Assembly: GCA_025457665.1 (NCBI GenBank)
Contig: JALOTY010000035.1
Span: forward strand, 1-35,754
Direction of reading: 5' to 3'
Source: Akkermansiaceae bacterium
GTDB taxonomy: Bacteria; Verrucomicrobiota; Verrucomicrobiia; Verrucomicrobiales; Akkermansiaceae
DNA: 35,754 nucleotides
The notes below the pieces were generated by a model that ran no database searches, was not told the DNA's origin, and saw only the letters and a program-made list of their open reading frames with translations. The position numbers and the translations under genes are program-made. Positions 1 to 8,738 of the stretch are shown piece by piece. Position 1 is the stretch's first letter. Every line of letters begins with the position of its first letter.

Positions 1-278
1 TGTTCGCCGATGCGACGGGTAGCGGTGATGGGTGGATCGGAAAAAGCATGTCTCTGGTGGCATCAGCAGGGGCTTTGTCACAGCCAAGCTTATCGAGGGC
101 TTGCGAAATCGGATGCCACCCATCGATGCGCACGGGCTGATAGATCCCCCAAAAATTTTCCAGAGTGCTTATCTGATGCGTGCATTAGGATCTCCTGGTT
201 TAACACACGGTATAAAGGCCTCTTGAATTTTGCGGTCCTTCCCTTGACGTCAAAGCAGGTTTCGACGAGTCGATTGAC
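1..278. other. No confident gene
   Basis: Short open frames exist on the plus strand here, but none has a recognisable domain, a good start context or a credible length. The stretch may contain the 3' end of a gene that begins outside the window. A 10-bp palindrome (TTGACGTCAA, 244-253) lies 25 bases before the next start codon; its role is unknown. Confidence 0.4.
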
Positions 279-1148
279 ATGATCTGTTTCCGCAGCCTTG
301 GCCTCATCACCGCCCTCCTGAGCAGCTCCGCAGATGCCGGCATCGACCTCCCGAGGGGCGTTTACCTTTTCGATCAGATTGAGGAGGCAAGCGCCGAGGC
401 GGAAAAGGAGGAGAAGGCTCTGGCCTTCATTCTCAGTGATCCCGATACGACCTGTGGACTGTGCATCGGTGCCACGGAATTGGCTTTCGAAAAGCTCAAG
501 GCCCATTCCGTCATCGTCTTCATCAATTCCGAACTCACCAATCCCTGGGATCATGTGAGTCCCATGGTGGTGACGGGATTGAGTGAACCACAGGTCGGAC
601 ACAACATCCCCAAAGCGGTCGTCACCTCACCCGACATGTCTGAGATTTGGTTTCAGATGGGCTATACCAAGCTCAAGAATGAAGACTCCTATCGCGATGC
701 CAGAAAGCAGGTGAATGCGATTCTCAAGGGCGAAGAGGAACCTGAAAGCCCGGCGGATCGGGCGATCTATTGGCCGCTCAAAGGCAAGGATCTCCACTAT
801 ACGGGAAGCTTCGTGGGACTCGATGAATCGGGCAAACTGCGGCTGAAGATGCAGAAGGATGGGAAGCTTGCCACCATCCCGCTCGATCGCCTGACGCCCC
901 AAAGTGCGGTTTTCGCCCGCAAGCTTGCTGGCAAAGAAGGGAATTCCGACTCGGAACCTGCCAGTGCGGATGAGCCCGAGCTGGAATCGTGGACGGGCAG
1001 CAACGGGAAAACCCTCCAAGCCCGATTCATCCGCCTCGTCGACGACAAGGTGACGCTGGAGATGGAAGATGGCAAAACCTACACCCTGCCGCTCGACCGT
1101 CTCGCCGAGTCCAGCCGCGAACGTGCCCGGGAACTGGCTGGCGAGTGA
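279..1148 (+). CDS. Exported thioredoxin-like protein with two SHD1-like domains
   Basis: The 289-residue product begins with a short hydrophobic segment ending in Ala (about residues 6-20), consistent with export. Residues about 45-140 resemble a thioredoxin fold of the kind seen in thiol-disulfide proteins, with a CGLC (CxxC) pair at residues 59-62 following a hydrophobic beta strand. Two copies of an SHD1-like module follow, at about 178-230 and 233-287. Each has the pattern W-x-G...L...F, a central strand, then PLDRL and a helix with alanine and leucine. SHD1 modules are common in Verrucomicrobia and Planctomycetes exported proteins and probably bind protein or ligand. A redox or structural role at the envelope is inference. 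It stands alone, followed by a 229-base gap. Confidence 0.75.
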   Translation: MICFRSLGLITALLSSSADAGIDLPRGVYLFDQIEEASAEAEKEEKALAFILSDPDTTCGLCIGATELAFEKLKAHSVIVFINSELTNPWDHVSPMVVTGLSEPQVGHNIPKAVVTSPDMSEIWFQMGYTKLKNEDSYRDARKQVNAILKGEEEPESPADRAIYWPLKGKDLHYTGSFVGLDESGKLRLKMQKDGKLATIPLDRLTPQSAVFARKLAGKEGNSDSEPASADEPELESWTGSNGKTLQARFIRLVDDKVTLEMEDGKTYTLPLDRLAESSRERARELAGE

Positions 1149-1292
1149 AGCGGGTCGATTGGGAATTCGAGGTAGGCCTTGATCGGGTGATACCTGTTTC
1201 AAACTTGCGCCCAAGACGGGAATGCCGGTGGGACATCGGACCGGATTGTGATCGATTCCGGGCATCTTGCGTTTTGGTCCTCCAAGCCTTTT

Positions 1293-1370
1293 CTGAACCA
1301 ATGGGTGGTACTTGAATCTTGAAAGTCAGAATCCAATTCCCTATTGCTCGCGAAACCGGAATTGGTTCAG
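1293..1370 (+). promoter_or_regulatory. Mutually exclusive hairpins in the leader of the next gene
   Basis: CTGAACCAAT (1293-1302) and ATTGGTTCAG (1361-1370) are perfect 10-bp inverted repeats. Inside them, CCAATTCC (1333-1340) pairs with GGAATTGG (1358-1365). The two pairings share the ATTGG at 1361-1365, so they cannot form together. The whole element ends 7 bases before the signal-peptide start at 1378. The layout resembles an attenuator or thermosensor-like leader, but no poly-U tract follows. Function is inferred. Confidence 0.35.
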
Positions 1371-1377
1371 AGCCCAC

Positions 1378-3195
1378 ATGATGAAAAAGCTCCTCTTTCT
1401 TTTCGCTCTCGTTGCCCCACTTCAGGCACAACAAGCCAACCCGCCCCTGGCGACTATCCAGATATCGTCGGAGCGGATTGAGCAATCGATTCGGGAAGCG
1501 GCGGTGAAGATTCGCGATGTTCTCGGTGACAAGTATCCCGAGGCAGATCAGATCGTGGACCGGGTAGATGAGCTTTTTGCAATGCCGGATGTCGAACAAA
1601 AGGACAGCTCTGGCGACCGCGTAGCACAAATGGTCGATAGCTTGGTGCTATTCAAATCCGGCTTCAATTTGAGTGCTACCCTGGACGGAATTACCGGTCA
1701 TGAATTCGACACCTCGCGGCCCAGTGGGATGCAACTCTATCGTGAACTCGAAGGACAAAAGGCACGAGATGAGGCGGAAATTCGACGCTGGCTTCGGATG
1801 TATCAGGCGGCTAATAGATTCGATGACGAGAACAGACAGGATTTTTGCCTCCGAAAGGCGATCCGCGAAGCGCGTAACCTTGTTTCGCAAGAAACGCAAA
1901 ATGCAGAAGCTCACGCTTTGCTTGCTTATGCCCTAGATCTGCAGAATAGGGGTTCAAGCGAAGCCATTGAGGTCGCTCAACAAGCCCTGAAGATCGATCC
2001 TCGCCAGATCTTGGCCCATACGGTCATTCTCGAATTGAAAATCGATAACGCCTTCGATGTCGCGGTGTTTCGCAAGCCCATGAAGCTTGGCGATGAAGAC
2101 CCGGAAGATACGACGCGCGAGCTTTACGACAACCCACTGAACGAAGAAGAATTGGCCGCATTCAAGGAGGCGACAGTGCTGTTGGAGAAGGAAGCGAGAA
2201 AGATCATTCAACTAGCGGAAGAGCAGAAAGATTTCGCTGGATTCATGATGGCGACGAGGGCTCTTCGAAGCACAAGGGAATATGTTAAGAAAGCAACAAT
2301 CTCACAGGATCGCCCCTTGAATCAAAGCTTCGAGGAGTTTTTTTTGATGCTCTATATGGCAAGCTACTTTGGGGTCAATCATTTCGAAAGCGAGGCTCAA
2401 ACTGCGAAGGCTGTCGAGTTGGCAGGAGATGATGCGGAAGCGATCGGGTCCATCATTGTATCAATTCTGACATACGATGTTATGATCTCTTCGGCCCAGA
2501 ACAAGAAATCCACTTTGGTGGATTCCGAGATGATTGCGGACTTCGAGAACAAGCTAGTCAAGCTAAGCCGCTCAGATCATGCCGTGACGGCAGCCCGCGC
2601 GTGTGAGGCTCTCACGGCTATCGAGTGGTTCCGCGTGATCTCCGGTAGGTCTATGAAGAATCCAGAGATTTTGCTGCGAGCTATCCAGCTGAACCCCTTT
2701 CGCTACCATAATTTTACCGTCCTTAGCGGTTACAGCTGGATCGTCAAGAAAGAGCCCTTGAATACCGTCGCCGCTTTGTGTGAGATACAGCTCGCGCTGT
2801 TGCCGAATCTGGAAACGCGCCGACAAGCTGCCGCTGTTGCGGCTCGCATGCAAGATTGGGAGACGGCACAGCGTCACCTCAATTCCGCGGTGAAGGAGAT
2901 GCCTCGCGACCTGGGGCTTCTTAGTCAGCGTGTCGCGACTTTATTGAGACGAAGCACTGACGAGAACACGATCAAGGAAGCGGCTTTGCTTTATGGTGAC
3001 ATCACGCCGGACAACGTTATGGATAGGACAGTCGACTTGGAAGAGAGTGAGCGGGAGAATTTTATTCACAACCATGCGATTTTTCTGATCCTCAGCCAAC
3101 GCAGGGTGGATGCTGAAAAGCTGATTCAGGCTTCTCTGGACGTGAGCATTTTTGACGAGAAAGAGGCAGAGGCCTTACGGGGCTTCATGCGATAG
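1378..3195 (+). CDS. Exported helical-repeat (TPR-like) protein, function unknown
   Basis: The frame is open from 1312, but the ATG at 1378 (or the next one, 1381) is preferred because it begins a clean signal peptide: Met-Met-Lys-Lys, a leucine/phenylalanine core and an Ala-Gln-Ala-like cleavage site about 18 residues in. The remaining roughly 585 residues are alpha-helical. Segments read like tetratricopeptide repeats, for example ALLAYALDLQNRG followed by an ALKIDP motif, and again near the C-terminus (LETRRQAAAVAARMQDWETA). No catalytic motif is visible. Its base composition is more AT-rich than that of nearby genes such as comM. A possible regulatory hairpin pair lies in the leader. I cannot assign a specific function. 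Confidence 0.75.
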   Translation: MMKKLLFLFALVAPLQAQQANPPLATIQISSERIEQSIREAAVKIRDVLGDKYPEADQIVDRVDELFAMPDVEQKDSSGDRVAQMVDSLVLFKSGFNLSATLDGITGHEFDTSRPSGMQLYRELEGQKARDEAEIRRWLRMYQAANRFDDENRQDFCLRKAIREARNLVSQETQNAEAHALLAYALDLQNRGSSEAIEVAQQALKIDPRQILAHTVILELKIDNAFDVAVFRKPMKLGDEDPEDTTRELYDNPLNEEELAAFKEATVLLEKEARKIIQLAEEQKDFAGFMMATRALRSTREYVKKATISQDRPLNQSFEEFFLMLYMASYFGVNHFESEAQTAKAVELAGDDAEAIGSIIVSILTYDVMISSAQNKKSTLVDSEMIADFENKLVKLSRSDHAVTAARACEALTAIEWFRVISGRSMKNPEILLRAIQLNPFRYHNFTVLSGYSWIVKKEPLNTVAALCEIQLALLPNLETRRQAAAVAARMQDWETAQRHLNSAVKEMPRDLGLLSQRVATLLRRSTDENTIKEAALLYGDITPDNVMDRTVDLEESERENFIHNHAIFLILSQRRVDAEKLIQASLDVSIFDEKEAEALRGFMR

Positions 3196-3398
3196 CAGGT
3201 GAGATGTGGCAGGGCCGGCTCCCAGGTTGTTATGCTGGACCTGTGAGTCTCCAGGAACCTCCTTCACAAATCTGGAATCCCGCAGTGGGGAATCACAACA
3301 AGGTCCGCCCGGCCTAGGGTGCCAGCGTTGCTGCGATAGCTCCATTGAACCACTGGAATCGGCGGCGGACCCGCAGTCTGCCTCACCTTACCTCATCC

Positions 3399-4382
3399 TC
3401 ACGAGCATGTGCTCCGCCATTTCTTCAGATCGGCGCGGAGTTTCAGGGAGTCGGGAAGGAGGAGGCAGGCGCCGGTGATGATGGTGAGCAGGCTGCCAAT
3501 GATAGAGCCGCAGCTTTTCTTGAGTCGGTGCTTGAGCGGGGAGAAGCGATGAAAGCGATGTTCGATCACGAATCTCTGCACGCCACGCAGTTCACGACGG
3601 GCGATGCGATGCTTTTCACTCAAGTGATCCAGTGAGCGGGTGCACCACTCCATCGACCAGCGGAGGTTGAAAAAACGGATGTCTTCCGGGGTCAAATCGC
3701 GCGGAGGGGCATAGTTGACCCGGGATTCGGGTTCGATGTAGATGAGCCGACCTTGCCTGGCGGCGGTGAAACACATGTCCCAGTGTTCCGAAACCGAGAG
3801 GAGTCGGGGGTCGAGTCCGCCCTGGGACCGCAGCCATTCGGTTTCCACCAGCACCGTGTGAAATTCCACCAGTTCGGTTTCCGACCTGGCGATGGGTTCG
3901 GAGATGTCTGCGAGAAGCCTGTGGGCATGGTGGTGGGCCTCGCAGTAACCATGGAGTCCGCCGGCAAGAGGCGGTGCACTGATTTCGCCCCCGGCCATGT
4001 GAATCCGGCGAAACTCGGGGTAACCTTCGAAAGTCATGGGTCCCACGATGGCGGCACCTGTTTCCCGGGCGCAATCGACAAGGGGGGAAAGCCAGTTCTC
4101 GGCGACGGTGACATCGTTATCGACGAAGGCGATGTATCGGCCCTTCGCTTTTTCCAAGGCGAGGTTCCGGGCATGGTTCGGAGGCAGGAAGGTGGGGCCA
4201 TCGATGACCTCGCCGCCGACGCTCCGGAGCATCTCCGTCACCTCGTTCTTGATCGTTTCGGGAAATCCGGCGACCACCGCGATCATCTGGGAGCCTGAGG
4301 GGGTATTCCGGATCAGATCACGCAGGGCGGGCACGGTCCGTGAAACGGTTTCCCGGGGGATGAAGGCAACGGTGGTTTCCAT
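3399..4382 (-). CDS. Family 2 glycosyltransferase
   Basis: The product is 327 residues from the ATG at 4382. An upstream in-frame start at 4463 exists, but the added residues are non-conserved in character. The N-terminal half has a GT-A fold: an NHARN helix (69-73) typical of GT2 enzymes, then strand AFVDNDV, where D88-N89-D90 is the metal/nucleotide-sugar binding DxD. EHWDMCF at about 199-205 sits where the catalytic acidic pair occurs in GT2 enzymes. The C-terminal 110 residues are basic and helical, with one hydrophobic stretch (IIGSLLTIITGACLLL) that may be a membrane anchor. The acceptor is unknown; surface polysaccharide or protein glycosylation is plausible. It is divergent from comM, with a 130-base shared upstream region. 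Confidence 0.85.
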   Translation of the reverse strand: METTVAFIPRETVSRTVPALRDLIRNTPSGSQMIAVVAGFPETIKNEVTEMLRSVGGEVIDGPTFLPPNHARNLALEKAKGRYIAFVDNDVTVAENWLSPLVDCARETGAAIVGPMTFEGYPEFRRIHMAGGEISAPPLAGGLHGYCEAHHHAHRLLADISEPIARSETELVEFHTVLVETEWLRSQGGLDPRLLSVSEHWDMCFTAARQGRLIYIEPESRVNYAPPRDLTPEDIRFFNLRWSMEWCTRSLDHLSEKHRIARRELRGVQRFVIEHRFHRFSPLKHRLKKSCGSIIGSLLTIITGACLLLPDSLKLRADLKKWRSTCS

Positions 4383-4512
4383 GGAGAAGGGAAGGGGGCG
4401 GAGCGGATGGGAGTAGGCGCAGACTTGGCGAGTTCCGTAAAGCCGCCAATCCGCTCGCGTCAAAATCTGCTTGCCAGCCCTGCCCAGGGAATCCAGGCTC
4501 GGAACTGTTCAA

Positions 4513-6045
4513 ATGATCAGCCGCCTGTATTCCGCCACCCTCCGCGGCGTCGATGCCATCGAGGTCGAAGTCGAGGTCAACGTCTACGGTTCCGAGGAGC
4601 CGCGGACGGTGATCGTCGGTCTACCGGATGCGGCCGTGCGGGAATCCTCGCAGCGAGTGGCCTCGGCGATTTCCTCCTGCCCGCTGCGTCTCGGACCCAG
4701 CGTCCGGACGGTGAACCTCGCCCCGGCCGACCTGAAAAAGGAGGGCCCATCCTTCGATTTGCCCATCGCCCTCGCCATGGCCTCTGCCTCCGAGGACAAG
4801 GAGCTTCCCATTGAGGACTGCTGCGTGGTCGGTGAACTCGGGTTGGATGGCAATGTCCGCCCGGTCCGCGGCGTCCTCGCCATCGCCCTCGAAGCCAAGG
4901 CCCGGGGCAGGAAACGATTGCTGGTCCCCGCCGCCAATGCTCCGGAGGCGGCCGTGATCGAGGGTATCGACGTCTTTCCGATCGAAAACCTCTACCAGGC
5001 CTGGTGCTTCCTGCGCGGGGAGGTGGAAATCCCGGCGATGAAGATCGATCGACGCCAGTTTTTCCGCAGCCAGGCGAGCTATGAGATCGATTTCAACGAA
5101 GTCAAAGGCCAGCACCACGTCAAACGCGCCCTCGAAGTCGCCGTTGCCGGGGGGCACAACCTGCTCATGGTCGGACCGCCGGGCACCGGGAAATCGATGC
5201 TGGCCAAGCGGCTTCCGACGATCATGCCCGATCTCACGGAGGACGAGGCCATTGAGTTGACGAAGATTCACTCGATCTCCGGCCTGCTGGATCCGAAGAG
5301 CAGTTTTCTGACGACCCGGCCCTTCCGGTCCCCGCACCATACGATTTCCGATGCGGGTTTGCTGGGTGGCGGGAGCAATCCCGGGCCTGGCGAGGTCTCG
5401 CTTTCCCATCATGGCGTGCTGTTTCTGGATGAACTGCCGGAGTTCCGCCGACAGACCCTCGAGGTCCTTCGCCAACCGCTGGAAGACGGCCAAGTCACGA
5501 TTTCCCGCGCTGCCGGTTCCCTGACCTTTCCCGCCCGATCCATGCTCGTTGCCGCCCTGAATCCCTGCCCCTGCGGGTATTACGGTGATCCAAAGCGCGA
5601 GTGTCGCTGCTCGCCGCGGCAGATCGAAAACTACCGGCAACGGATCTCGGGGCCATTGTTGGACCGCATCGATCTCCATGTGGAAGTGCCGTTGGTCGAG
5701 TATCGCGAACTCGCCAATGGCACCTCGGGCGAATCTTCCGCGAGCATCCGCGAACGCATCGTGGAAGCCCGCAAGCGCCAGGAATCCCGCTTCCGCGGCA
5801 CCAAGGCGCGGACGAACTCCGCCATGACCCCGCGGCAGGTCCGCAGCCATTGCCATCTGGATTCGGAATGCGAAGCGTATCTGGAGCAGGCCATGGTGAC
5901 CTTGAATTTCTCCGCCCGCGCCCACGACCGGATTCTCAAGGTCGCCCGCACCTTGGCCGACCTCGAGGGCAGCGAATCCCTGACGCCCAACCACGTCCTC
6001 GAAGCCATCCAATACCGCTCGCTCGACCGGAATCTGTTTTCGTGA
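4513..6045 (+). CDS. comM: YifB/ComM family Mg-chelatase-like AAA+ ATPase
   Basis: The protein has 510 residues, the normal length for the family. The start at 4513 ([10 protein letters not shown]) matches the usual N-terminus; upstream codons in frame are not needed. Residues 1-170 form the Lon-protease-like S5 domain ([13 protein letters not shown]). The AAA+ module carries Walker A GPPGTGKS (221-228) and Walker [10 protein letters not shown]. The cysteine-rich [10 protein letters not shown]...CRCSP segment is typical of YifB. In Vibrio and Haemophilus, ComM is a hexameric helicase that extends branch migration during natural transformation. Many non-competent bacteria carry it too, so its job here is uncertain. 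It faces away from the glycosyltransferase, so its promoter probably lies in 4383-4512. Confidence 0.93.
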   Translation: MISRLYSATLRGVDAIEVEVEVNVYGSEEPRTVIVGLPDAAVRESSQRVASAISSCPLRLGPSVRTVNLAPADLKKEGPSFDLPIALAMASASEDKELPIEDCCVVGELGLDGNVRPVRGVLAIALEAKARGRKRLLVPAANAPEAAVIEGIDVFPIENLYQAWCFLRGEVEIPAMKIDRRQFFRSQASYEIDFNEVKGQHHVKRALEVAVAGGHNLLMVGPPGTGKSMLAKRLPTIMPDLTEDEAIELTKIHSISGLLDPKSSFLTTRPFRSPHHTISDAGLLGGGSNPGPGEVSLSHHGVLFLDELPEFRRQTLEVLRQPLEDGQVTISRAAGSLTFPARSMLVAALNPCPCGYYGDPKRECRCSPRQIENYRQRISGPLLDRIDLHVEVPLVEYRELANGTSGESSASIRERIVEARKRQESRFRGTKARTNSAMTPRQVRSHCHLDSECEAYLEQAMVTLNFSARAHDRILKVARTLADLEGSESLTPNHVLEAIQYRSLDRNLFS

Positions 6046-6154
6046 GAATCGTGAGTCGGGGAGCGGGTCACAGCTTGGCGGAAAACATGCCGTGATTCGG
6101 TGCGTATCGTTTGGCTCGGAAGGTGTGCTGCCTTGCCGGAAACGATTCGAACCG

Positions 6155-6934
6155 ATGAGACCCTCGCTTTTGCTTTCTTTCGCCCTGCTCTCCACGGCCA
6201 TGGCTGCTCCGGCGGGGTGGAAATTGGAATGGTCGGACGAGTTCGACCAAGCGGGTGCGCCCGACCCTGCGAAGTGGACTTATGAGGTGGGGATGATCCG
6301 GAACAACGAGACGCAGTTCTACACCAAGGACAGGCGGGAAAATGCGAGGGTGGAAGACGGCGTTCTGATCATCGAGGCCCGGAAGGAAAAGCGGGATGGG
6401 GCGGATTTCACCTCGGCGAGTCTCATCAGCAAGGGCCGCAAAGATTGGACTGCGGGACGCTTTGAAATCCGTGCGAAGCTGCCTGAGGCCCGCGGGACCT
6501 GGCCGGCGATCTGGATGCTGCCGCTTGACCATGGCGCGATCCCTTGGCCCCGCTGTGGCGAGATCGATCTCATGGAACATGTGGGCCACGATCCGGGGCG
6601 GATTCACGCCACGCTTCACAGCGAGACCTACAATCACATCCGGAAAAACCAACGATCCGGAGCGACCCTTTTGCCGGACTTCTCAAGTGATTTCCATGTT
6701 TATGCCATGGAGTGGACGCAGGGCCGCATCGTCATGCAAGTGGACGGAAAGACGATCGCGGAGTTTGAAAAGAAGCCGGGGGATACCGACAAGGAGTGGC
6801 CCTTCGAAAAGCCATTCTATTTGATCCTGAACCTCGCCATTGGCGGTTCATGGGGCGGAGCGAAGGGAGTCGATGAGGCTGCCTTCCCCCAGCGGATGGA
6901 GGTGGATTACGTCCGGGTCTATCAGAAATCCTGA
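6155..6934 (+). CDS. Secreted GH16 beta-glucanase (laminarinase-like)
   Basis: The 259-residue product has a signal peptide (MRPSLLLSFALLSTAMA, cleavage near residue 18) directly followed by the catalytic domain. It starts WKLEWSDEF, the classic opening of glycoside hydrolase family 16. The active site is EIDLME (136-141), with E136 the expected nucleophile and E141 the acid/base. The C-terminal strand VDYVRVYQ also fits the family. The likely reaction is endohydrolysis of beta-1,3 or mixed beta-1,3-1,4 glucans such as laminarin; substrate range cannot be fixed from sequence. There is no extra binding module or sorting domain. The start at 6155 was chosen because it gives the signal peptide. 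It is convergent with the VWA gene, whose stop is 16 bases away. Confidence 0.93.
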   Translation: MRPSLLLSFALLSTAMAAPAGWKLEWSDEFDQAGAPDPAKWTYEVGMIRNNETQFYTKDRRENARVEDGVLIIEARKEKRDGADFTSASLISKGRKDWTAGRFEIRAKLPEARGTWPAIWMLPLDHGAIPWPRCGEIDLMEHVGHDPGRIHATLHSETYNHIRKNQRSGATLLPDFSSDFHVYAMEWTQGRIVMQVDGKTIAEFEKKPGDTDKEWPFEKPFYLILNLAIGGSWGGAKGVDEAAFPQRMEVDYVRVYQKS

Positions 6935-6950
6935 CTACCCGTTTCCAGGC

Positions 6951-8660
6951 CTACTCCACCTTGATGGCGATACGGAACAGGACCTTGTCGCCATCACCGC
7001 TTTGGTAGCGGATCTCGCATTCGTCGGCTTCATCGGGGGCTTTCACTTTCAGCGGACTGCCGGTCTCGGTGTAGGAGTAGTGGCGATACTCGCCATCGTT
7101 GGCGGATTTCGGCACGATGGTAATGTAGTCGCCTTTGTTGTTAGGGCCCGTCCATTCGATTTCCACTTCCTCACCCGCTTTGGCGGTGGCGGGGGCTTTG
7201 AGGGTGGCGGTGACGGCGGTCACATTCAGGGGAATGCGTGCGAGCACTTTGTCGCCCTGACCGGAATGATATCTCACCTCGCACACCCCGGGCTCCACGG
7301 GGGCGGTGACTTTCAGCGGGCTGCCTTTTTCGGTGTAGGTGTAGCGGGCGTATCGTCCATCCTCGGTGTCCTTCGGGACGATGGTGATGTAGTCGCGTTC
7401 GTTGTTAGGACCGGTCCAGGTGATTTCGACCTCGGACCCGGCCGGGGCGCTGGCGGGGGCTTGCAGGGTGACTTCCGCTTTCTCGATGACGATGGGAATG
7501 CGGGCGAGCACCTTGTTGCTGTTTTCGGTCTGATACCGGATTTCCGCTTCGCCGGGTTCGAGTGGTGCCTCGATTTTGAGGGGATTTCCGCGGGCGGTGT
7601 ATTGATAGCGAAGGTAGCGGCCTTCCTCGGTGTTTTTTGGCACGATGGTCACATAGTCGCCCTTGTTGTTAGGGCCGGTCCATGTGACTTCGACCAGCGC
7701 TCCCGCCATCGCACTGGCCGGAGCTTTGAGGGAAATCTCCGCGGGCACGACCTTGATGTCGGCGCGGGCGAGGACCTTCTGAGTGCGGCCGTGGACGTAG
7801 CGGATTTCGGCATCGCCTTCATCGACGATGCTGGTGATCTTCAGCGGGCTGCCACTACGGGTGTAGGAGTAATTGCGATAGCTGGCATCCTCGAGGGCCT
7901 TGGGAACGATGGTGATGTAGTCGCCCTTGCCATCCGGTCCGGTCCAGGTGACTTCGAATTCACCGCCCGCCACCACGTTGGCGGGTCCGCTGATCGTCGC
8001 CTCCCCGGGCATTTCCTCTGCTGGGGTTTCTTCTTCGGGTTCGATGACCGTCTGCAAGGCATCGGCGAGAGTGGCGGCGTTGTCGGCTTTGAGAAAAAGC
8101 CCGCCGGTGCCCTTGGCGAGGCATTCCACGGATTTCGCGGCCTTTTCATCGAGGTCGAAGGCGACGACGTGGGCGGTGAAATCGACACCGGTTTCCTCCA
8201 GCGTTTTCGCCGCTTCGCAGGGGTCGCGATCGCAGGTTTCCTCACCATCGGTCACCAGGATGACGGTAGCCTTGAGTTCGGTGGAGCGCAGGTTTTCCGC
8301 AGCATAGACGACGGCGGCGGTGAGCGGAGTCATGCCTTTGGGCTGGAGGGCATTGACGGTTTTCTTGAAAGCGGCGCGGTCGAGCGGGCCGGGCGGGATG
8401 AGAAGCTCGATGTCATCGCAGTTGCCCTTTTCGCGATGCCCATAGGCGACGAGGCCGAGTTCGGTGTTGTCGGGCAGCTTGTCCACCAGTCCGCCGATGA
8501 CTTCGCGGGCGATCTCGATTTTCGCGCGGCCATCGATCTGCCCCCACATGCTGCCGGAGGCATCGAGCACGAGGATCGTGCGGGTGGGGGTGGCGGCGGT
8601 CTCGGCGAGGCAGGGGGAGCAAAGGGAAAGGGCGGCGAGCGAGGGTAGCAGATGTCTCAT
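6951..8660 (-). CDS. Exported VWA-domain protein with four tandem beta-sandwich-like repeats
   Basis: The product has 569 residues. A signal peptide (cleavage near residue 19) precedes a von Willebrand factor A domain at about 27-206. Its metal-ion-dependent adhesion site is complete: DASGS (33-37), the threonine in GMTPLT (109-114) and TDGEE (137-141). An acidic linker rich in Glu and Pro (206-220) leads to four repeats of about 88 residues. Each has W-T-G-P, then D-Y-I/V-T-I-V-P-K, then Y-x-Y-T, S/N-P-L-K, E-I/V-R-Y and K-V-L-A/F-R. This architecture resembles exported Ca-activated chloride channel-like VWA proteins of other bacteria. The role is probably extracellular binding or adhesion, not transport. 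It lies 78 bases downstream of the amidase gene on the same strand. Confidence 0.88.
   Translation of the reverse strand: MRHLLPSLAALSLCSPCLAETAATPTRTILVLDASGSMWGQIDGRAKIEIAREVIGGLVDKLPDNTELGLVAYGHREKGNCDDIELLIPPGPLDRAAFKKTVNALQPKGMTPLTAAVVYAAENLRSTELKATVILVTDGEETCDRDPCEAAKTLEETGVDFTAHVVAFDLDEKAAKSVECLAKGTGGLFLKADNAATLADALQTVIEPEEETPAEEMPGEATISGPANVVAGGEFEVTWTGPDGKGDYITIVPKALEDASYRNYSYTRSGSPLKITSIVDEGDAEIRYVHGRTQKVLARADIKVVPAEISLKAPASAMAGALVEVTWTGPNNKGDYVTIVPKNTEEGRYLRYQYTARGNPLKIEAPLEPGEAEIRYQTENSNKVLARIPIVIEKAEVTLQAPASAPAGSEVEITWTGPNNERDYITIVPKDTEDGRYARYTYTEKGSPLKVTAPVEPGVCEVRYHSGQGDKVLARIPLNVTAVTATLKAPATAKAGEEVEIEWTGPNNKGDYITIVPKSANDGEYRHYSYTETGSPLKVKAPDEADECEIRYQSGDGDKVLFRIAIKVE
6954..8000 (-). 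repeat. Four in-frame tandem repeats inside the VWA gene
   Basis: The repeats cover residues about 221-308, 309-396, 397-485 and 486-569, each about 264 bases. The first is the most diverged (GPDGKGDY in place of GPNN). The last three share the same GGN CCT AAC AAC codons for G-P-N-N (near 7140, 7407 and 7667), including the uncommon CCT-AAC pair. This points to duplication of a unit after the first repeat diverged. Confidence 0.85.
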
Positions 8661-8715
8661 GGCGATGCCCTATACGACGCGCGCTTCCGAGTCTCTGCAA
8701 GAAGGAAAGCCTGAC

Positions 8716-8738
8716 AAAAACCACCGCCGCCGTGCGGC
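8716..8738 (-). terminator. Possible terminator after the amidase gene
   Basis: Read on the minus strand, a GC-rich stem (GCCGC / GCGGC, loop of 3, 8726-8738) starts directly after the amidase stop codon. It is followed by five purine-rich bases and a run of five T (8720-8716). The stem is short, so termination may be partial and the VWA gene could still be cotranscribed. Confidence 0.4.

Noticed and set aside
10..282. Small open frames at the left edge
   Set aside because: No domain, no start signal, and three overlapping frames of similar length; not supportable as genes.
3281..3293. 16S rRNA-like segment CGCAGTGGGGAAT
   Set aside because: The match is limited to a dozen bases; flanks bear no relation to 16S rRNA. 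The 203-base gap around it holds no gene that I can support.
6143..6156. tRNA T-arm-like sequence on the minus strand
   Set aside because: GGTTCGAATC is present, but no acceptor stem, D arm or anticodon arm can be drawn around it.
4621..6201. Long open frame (526 codons) antisense to comM
   Set aside because: The plus strand encodes a textbook ComM with Walker motifs; the antisense frame has no recognisable feature.
6840..8648. Long open frame (602 codons) antisense to the VWA gene
   Set aside because: It is a high-GC shadow. The minus strand shows a signal peptide, a complete metal site and four protein-level repeats; the antisense product is Gly/Asp/Val-rich without a domain.
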